Below are positions 55,401 through 61,400 of a stretch of 64,000 bases of DNA, piece by piece. Both the position numbers and the translations under genes were made by a program. The notes under the pieces are model-generated. The model was not told the origin of the DNA. It saw only the letters and a program-made list of their open reading frames with translations, and made no database searches. Every line of letters begins with the position of its first letter. Within the stretch, counting starts at the first letter, position 1. Where the stretch lies: positions 197,830,816 through 197,894,815 of the forward strand of contig CP136066.1 of assembly GCA_032622095.1 (NCBI GenBank). The letters run 5' to 3'. The stretch is from Siphonodentalium dalli (lineage: Eukaryota; Mollusca; Scaphopoda; Gadilida; Siphonodentaliidae).

Positions 55401-58400
55401 AATATTCCAGATACAGAGAGTGAGTGGTAGGTTCATCGAGGCGGGAAAAATTATGTGATGTAATTTTTTTCCCCAATTAACATATTTATCAAAGCTTAAA
55501 GGGGTACTGTACACTAAATCCGGTCATTTATGGGACCATCTCTTTTTATACTAAACAGAATATATACAACAATTGAATGAATTTGAACCATGGATTAGTG
55601 CAAAATAAAATGCACTCATGTGCTCTATGAAGGATACAAACAACATGGTAATTATAATGAAAATAAATTTATTACTCCAGTCATAAATTCATTTTCATTA
55701 TAATTACCTTGTTGTTTGCATCGATCATAGAGCACATGAGTGTATTTTGCATTAATCAAATTCATTCATTTGTTGCATATATTCTGTTGAGTATAAAATG
55801 GGATGGTCCCATAAATGACCGGATTTTGTGTACAGTACCCCTTTAATAAAAGGTCGCAGAACCAATCACCCCAGAAACGAGGCAGACTTTTTTTTGGGGG
55901 GGGACATTGGCTTTTCTAGAACAAGAAGTATAATTCTTGGAAACATATTACAACAATCTACGATGATCTACGTGTTCTCAAAATTGAACCACACACAAAA
56001 TATCAAGAAATTCTTTTAAAAATAGCTCCGGATATCATGTAGACAATGCACATATTATGATTTCTAAATCTAACGAAGGCAAATAAGTCCGCCATACATC
56101 ATTGGACCATGACAAAGTTCTGTGTTTTCTGATATGTAAACCATTTACTAAATATCAAGACATTTTGTTAAACATTGTTAAAGTTATCACCCGGACAACC
56201 TAACAATTAATTATTTTTAAGTCGAAAAGGGGCATAACTCCGTAAAAAAAAAAAATCGGTTCGTTACCATAATCAAACTTGTTCTACGTCCTCTCAAATT
56301 CTAACAATATCAAGATATTCTGTTGAATATTGCTGAAGTTATCATCCGGACAACCCCAAAACTGAGATTTCTAAGTAAGCATCCGTCAACAATTATCAGA
56401 CAGTGACCAAAATCGAACTCGGCCTGCGTCTTCTCAAATGAGAAAAACCCATACTATAAAGTTATTATACAATGTTGTGTACAGTATGTGTTTTTCTTGT
56501 ATGAGTCCAGGTTGTGGTGAAAAGTCATATTGGACGAGACACGCCAGTGTCGAGTCCAATATGACTTTTCACAACAACCTGGACGAGTACAAGAAAAACT
56601 CATACTGTACACAACATTGTATAATGACATGTTTATTATCCATCTGTATGTTTATCCAAATTTTGGGAATAAATCTTTTGTGGTTATTTTTGGTATTTGT
56701 CGGCACTTAATTCTCTATAAAAGCCTGTATTTTGATTATCAGAAAGCATGCATGATTTGGAAAAGTAAACACGGAAGTGAGAAAAAAAACTCAATGCGGA
56801 AGTGAAATGTCTGCTAAAATCCATCAGTGTTGCGCGCGCAACACAATTTCACCGATTCATTTCGCAATAGAGTTAATTCGTGACGTCACGCAGTCCCAAT
56901 ACAAAAGTTATATTGTACAGTCGGGAGTCCAATATGACTTTCGGGAGTCCAATATGACTTTTTCCAGGACTATCACGTGGCGGCTTTTGTCCAATCGGAA
57001 ATGGTGTTAGTTAAGGGATGGATAATAATACTAAATATAAAGAAATTGTGTTGAATATTGGCCTGGTTTTCATCCAAAACTAATTGCTAAGTAAATAAAG
57101 GCAGAACTCCGTCAAAATTCATCGGACCGTGACCAAAATCGAACTTGACCTCAATGTGATGGTTATTCCTCATCACGGTGGGGAATCACGTGGTTTCGAG
57201 GTTGGTGAGTACCATGCATTCAATATGGCCGAGGCGAGTGAAAACGCACAACAATATAAGATATGAGGAAATTACACAAAACATAGCATGTTGATTGCTA
57301 AGAGCATATGCTAGTGTATTTTTAAAACAAGTTGATCTGTTCTGAAATACTCAGTGGTTTTCTATAACATTCTGACCAAGGTTGCCAGTCGGAGTTTCGT
57401 GGAATACACCAGTCCATACATCCAGGAAAATCCTTCGACTGACAACTTTGGTAATAATGTTAGAGCAAACAACTGTGAGTTTGGACATCAACATTTTTTA
57501 AAAATAGTATAGAATATGCATTGCATGGACTGAACTCACAGGTTGATCGCAATATCATCTTTGTTCTCCACTTGTTGTTCGATGTTTGTCACAAGTCGCT
57601 TACAAGCGCTATTGAGCAGTTCATTCATCTGGAATTTGCAGAAAGATATTATTTTGTTTAGCAGCAAATTTATCAATGGTTGAATCAGAATCGTTTGAAA
57701 TATCTATTATTCTATTGACGCGACGACAGGGGGTTGAGATGTGTCAATCCCTTTCATGACTGACACAACCACACTCTGTGATCACTTGAATATCTTTCTT
57801 TGTTTGATTTCCCGAACGTTGTTGAGAATGATGTTCCTAAGTGATGTTGTAACTTGTCACACTCTGTAACCACTTGAATGCGGTTTTGTGTCACGTAACG
57901 TTCTCGATAGTTATTTGTCCTGTTCTCGGTAGTTATTTGTCCTGCTCTCGGTAGTTATTTGTCCTGTTCTCGGAAGTTATTTGTCCTGTTCTCGGTAGTT
58001 ATTTGTCCTGTTCTCGGAAGTTGTTTGTCCTGTTCTCGTTAGTTATTTGTCCTGTTCTCGGAAGTTGTTTGTCCTGTTCTCGGTAGTTATTTGTCCTGTC
58101 CTCGGTAGTTATTTGTCCTGTTCTCGGAAGTTGTTTGTCCTGTTCTCGTTAGTTATTTGTCCTGTTCTCGGAAGTTGTTTGTCCTGTTCTCGGTAGTTAT
58201 TTGTCCTGTTCTCGTTAGTTATTTGTCCTGTTCTCGGAAGTTGTTTGTCCTGTTCTCGTTAGTTATTTGTCCTGTTCTCGGAAGTTATTTTTCCTGTTCT
58301 CGTTAGTTATTTGTCCTGTTCTCGGAAGTTGTTTGTCCTGTTCTCGATAGTTATTTGTCCTCTCTCGGTAGTTATTTGTCCTGTTCTCTGTAGTTATTTG

Positions 58401-61400
58401 TCCTGTTCTCGGTAGTTATTTGTCCTGTTCTCGGTAGTTATTTGTCCTGTTCTCGGTAGTTATTTGTCCTGTTCTCGGAAGTTATTTGTCCTGTTCTCGG
58501 TAGTTATTTGTCCTGTTCTCGGAAGTTGTTTGTCCTGTTCTCGTTAGTTATTTGTCCTGTTCTCGGAAGTTGTTTGTCCTGTTCTCGGTGGTTATTTGTC
58601 CTGTTCTCGTTAGTTATTTGTCCTGTTCTCGGAAGTTGTTTGTCCTGTTCTCGTTAGTTATTTGTCCTGTTCTCGGAAGTTATTTGTCCTGTTCTCGGTA
58701 GTTATTTGTCCTGTTCTCGGACGTTGTTTGTCCTGTTCTCGGTAGTTATTTGTCCTGTTCTCGTTAGTTATTTGTCCTGTTCTCGGAAGTTGTTTGTCCT
58801 GTTCTCGTTAGTTATTTGTCCTGTTCTCGGTAGTTATTTGTCCTGTTCTCGTTAGTTATTTGTCCTGTTCTCGGAAGCTATTTGTCCTGTTCTCGGTAGT
58901 TATTTGTCCTGTTCTCGGAAGTTGTTTGTCCTGTTCTCGGTAGTTATTTGTCCTGTTCTCGTTATTTATTTGTCCTGTTCTCGGAAGTTGTTTGTCCTGT
59001 TCTCGTTAGTTATTTGTCCTGTTCTCGGTAGTTATTTGTCCTGTTCTCGTTAGTTATTTGTCCTGTTCTCGGAAGTTGTTTGTCCTGTTCTCGTTAGTTA
59101 TTTGTCCTGTTCTCGTTAGTTATTTGTCCTGTTCTCGGAAGTTGCTTGTCCTGTTCTCGGTAGTTATTTGTCCTGTTCTCGTTAGTTATTTGTCCTGTTC
59201 TCGGAAGTTGTTTGTCCTGTTCTCGGTAGTTATTTGTCCTGTTCTCGGAAGTTATTTGTCCTGTTCTCGGTAGTTATTTGTCCTGTTCTCGGAAGTTGTT
59301 TGTCCTGTTCTCGGTAGTTATTTGTCCTGTTCTCGGAAGTTGTTTGTCCTGTTCTCGGAAGTTATTTGTCCTGTTCTCGGAAGTTATTTGTCCTGTTCTC
59401 GGTAGTTATTTGACCTGTTCTCGGTAGTTATTTGTCCTGTTCTCGGTGTGCATTGTGTCCACCTCATCGTTGGCCACATCACTCCCTGAATCCCTATTTG
59501 TCACACCATAGCCGAATAGCCGCTCAAGATATACTAATACACCACAGCCATGTCAGTATAGTCACTCCATGTATGCATATGCACCTCGTACATGGCCATA
59601 TAGCCACTCGCTATATACACATACCCCTCGCCCATGACAATATAACAACACGTGTGTATACCCGTATGACCTACACATGACCATACCGACACGAGTCACC
59701 AAACAGGAACACCAGGTATACTCATACGCCTGACACATGACCAATTAGTCACCCCCCTGTATAGATATTCATTACATTTATGATCACAGTCACTACTTGT
59801 ATACTTACATGTACTCATCTCACCATTGACCACAGTCACTACCTGTATACATATTCGACACACATAGTCATATAACCACTCGATATACATATGCAGCCCA
59901 CCCTAGACCATATATTCACTCCAGGTATACATGTTGACCTCACCAATGGCCATTCGGCCCTTCCAGATATACAAAAAACCCGCGCACACGACCACTCATA
60001 CCATCCATACTTGCATATACACCTCACACATGACAATTCAGCAATTCACTGTATAATCATACACGCCATCCATGATAATACAGCTAATCCCTATACACCC
60101 ACCAATGATAATTCACCCACGAGATATATACATATACTACATCCCACCCGTTATCACAAGGACACTCCCTGTATACCCACACGCTCGATAATGTCCACAC
60201 AGCTTACTCCAGGTATTCATATTCAATCATGACCGTACAGTCATTCCATGTATACCTATACACATTACCCGTATCCCTAAAATCTCTCCCTATTAATCCC
60301 CACACCCCATCCATGATCATATAGACAACACATGTACATCCCACCCACGACCTTAGTCACTCCATATATACACAATCAACACATAGATGACCATGTAGCT
60401 ATATCCATACACCACACCAATGCCCATACAGGCACACCGGGAGCACCCGTGATGGATATACGCAACCATTTACCAAACATTCACTCCACGCATACCGATT
60501 CACCTCACACCTGACCATGACCTCTCCCTGTATATCTATGCATCATAACGTGGACAGCCCACCCATAACCATATAGTCACTCATTGTATACCTATTCACA
60601 TCAGTCATGACATACAATAACTCCCTTTATCACCTCACATATGAGCATAGAGTAACTCACTGGCTACGATCTTGGCATCCACACTGTATTTTTATCACAA
60701 TGGACCAGAAAAGCCACAGATTATGGTCCATCTCAGTTCTGTCTCAAGGTACTGCCCATTTCCTTTCAATAAATATGGCCAAAATCACAAAAGAGGTTCT
60801 CGGCAAAATTACATGCTTTAAAATGAATTTCTCATGCCCCATTCGGAACTGGGACAACCAGAATAGAACATGTAGTTGTCAGTTAATTAACTAACACGTA
60901 TAATAACCAAGTGAGTCACAATGTGTTACATTTTCGGATAACGCAGAGAATAATGTTCGGGATATACGTACAAAATTAACATTTTACAAATTTGGTTGCC
61001 ATTTTGGAAGCCATCTTGAGCAATTTGGTCTATACGCACCGTAGTATGACACATTTAAGATAGACACAAACAATAAACAACTTTCAATCCAAAGATAGTT
61101 AAATTTTACCTGAACAAATGGTCCAAACCTGGAAAGTAAATTTTTGCCGATATTTATGTCAAATTTTTGAGAGACATATCCAATATTTTTGGTAATGTCA
61201 GTGGTGACAATAGTAACAATTAACCATGGTGCATCAGACATGTTAGTATTCAATGTATAGCATGCAGAATAGTCAATTTTATACACCAACCACAACTTGT
61301 AAGCGATTGCAGGACACGCTGTGCTAATATTTACCATTTTCCATATTGTTGCGGCCATATTGGCAGCCATTTTGAGCCAAAGTAAGAATTTTGGTTCCAG

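Noticed and set aside
59058-59273. ORF with a repeated Cys/Leu/Ser peptide
   Set aside because: It is a translation of the 22-bp minisatellite.
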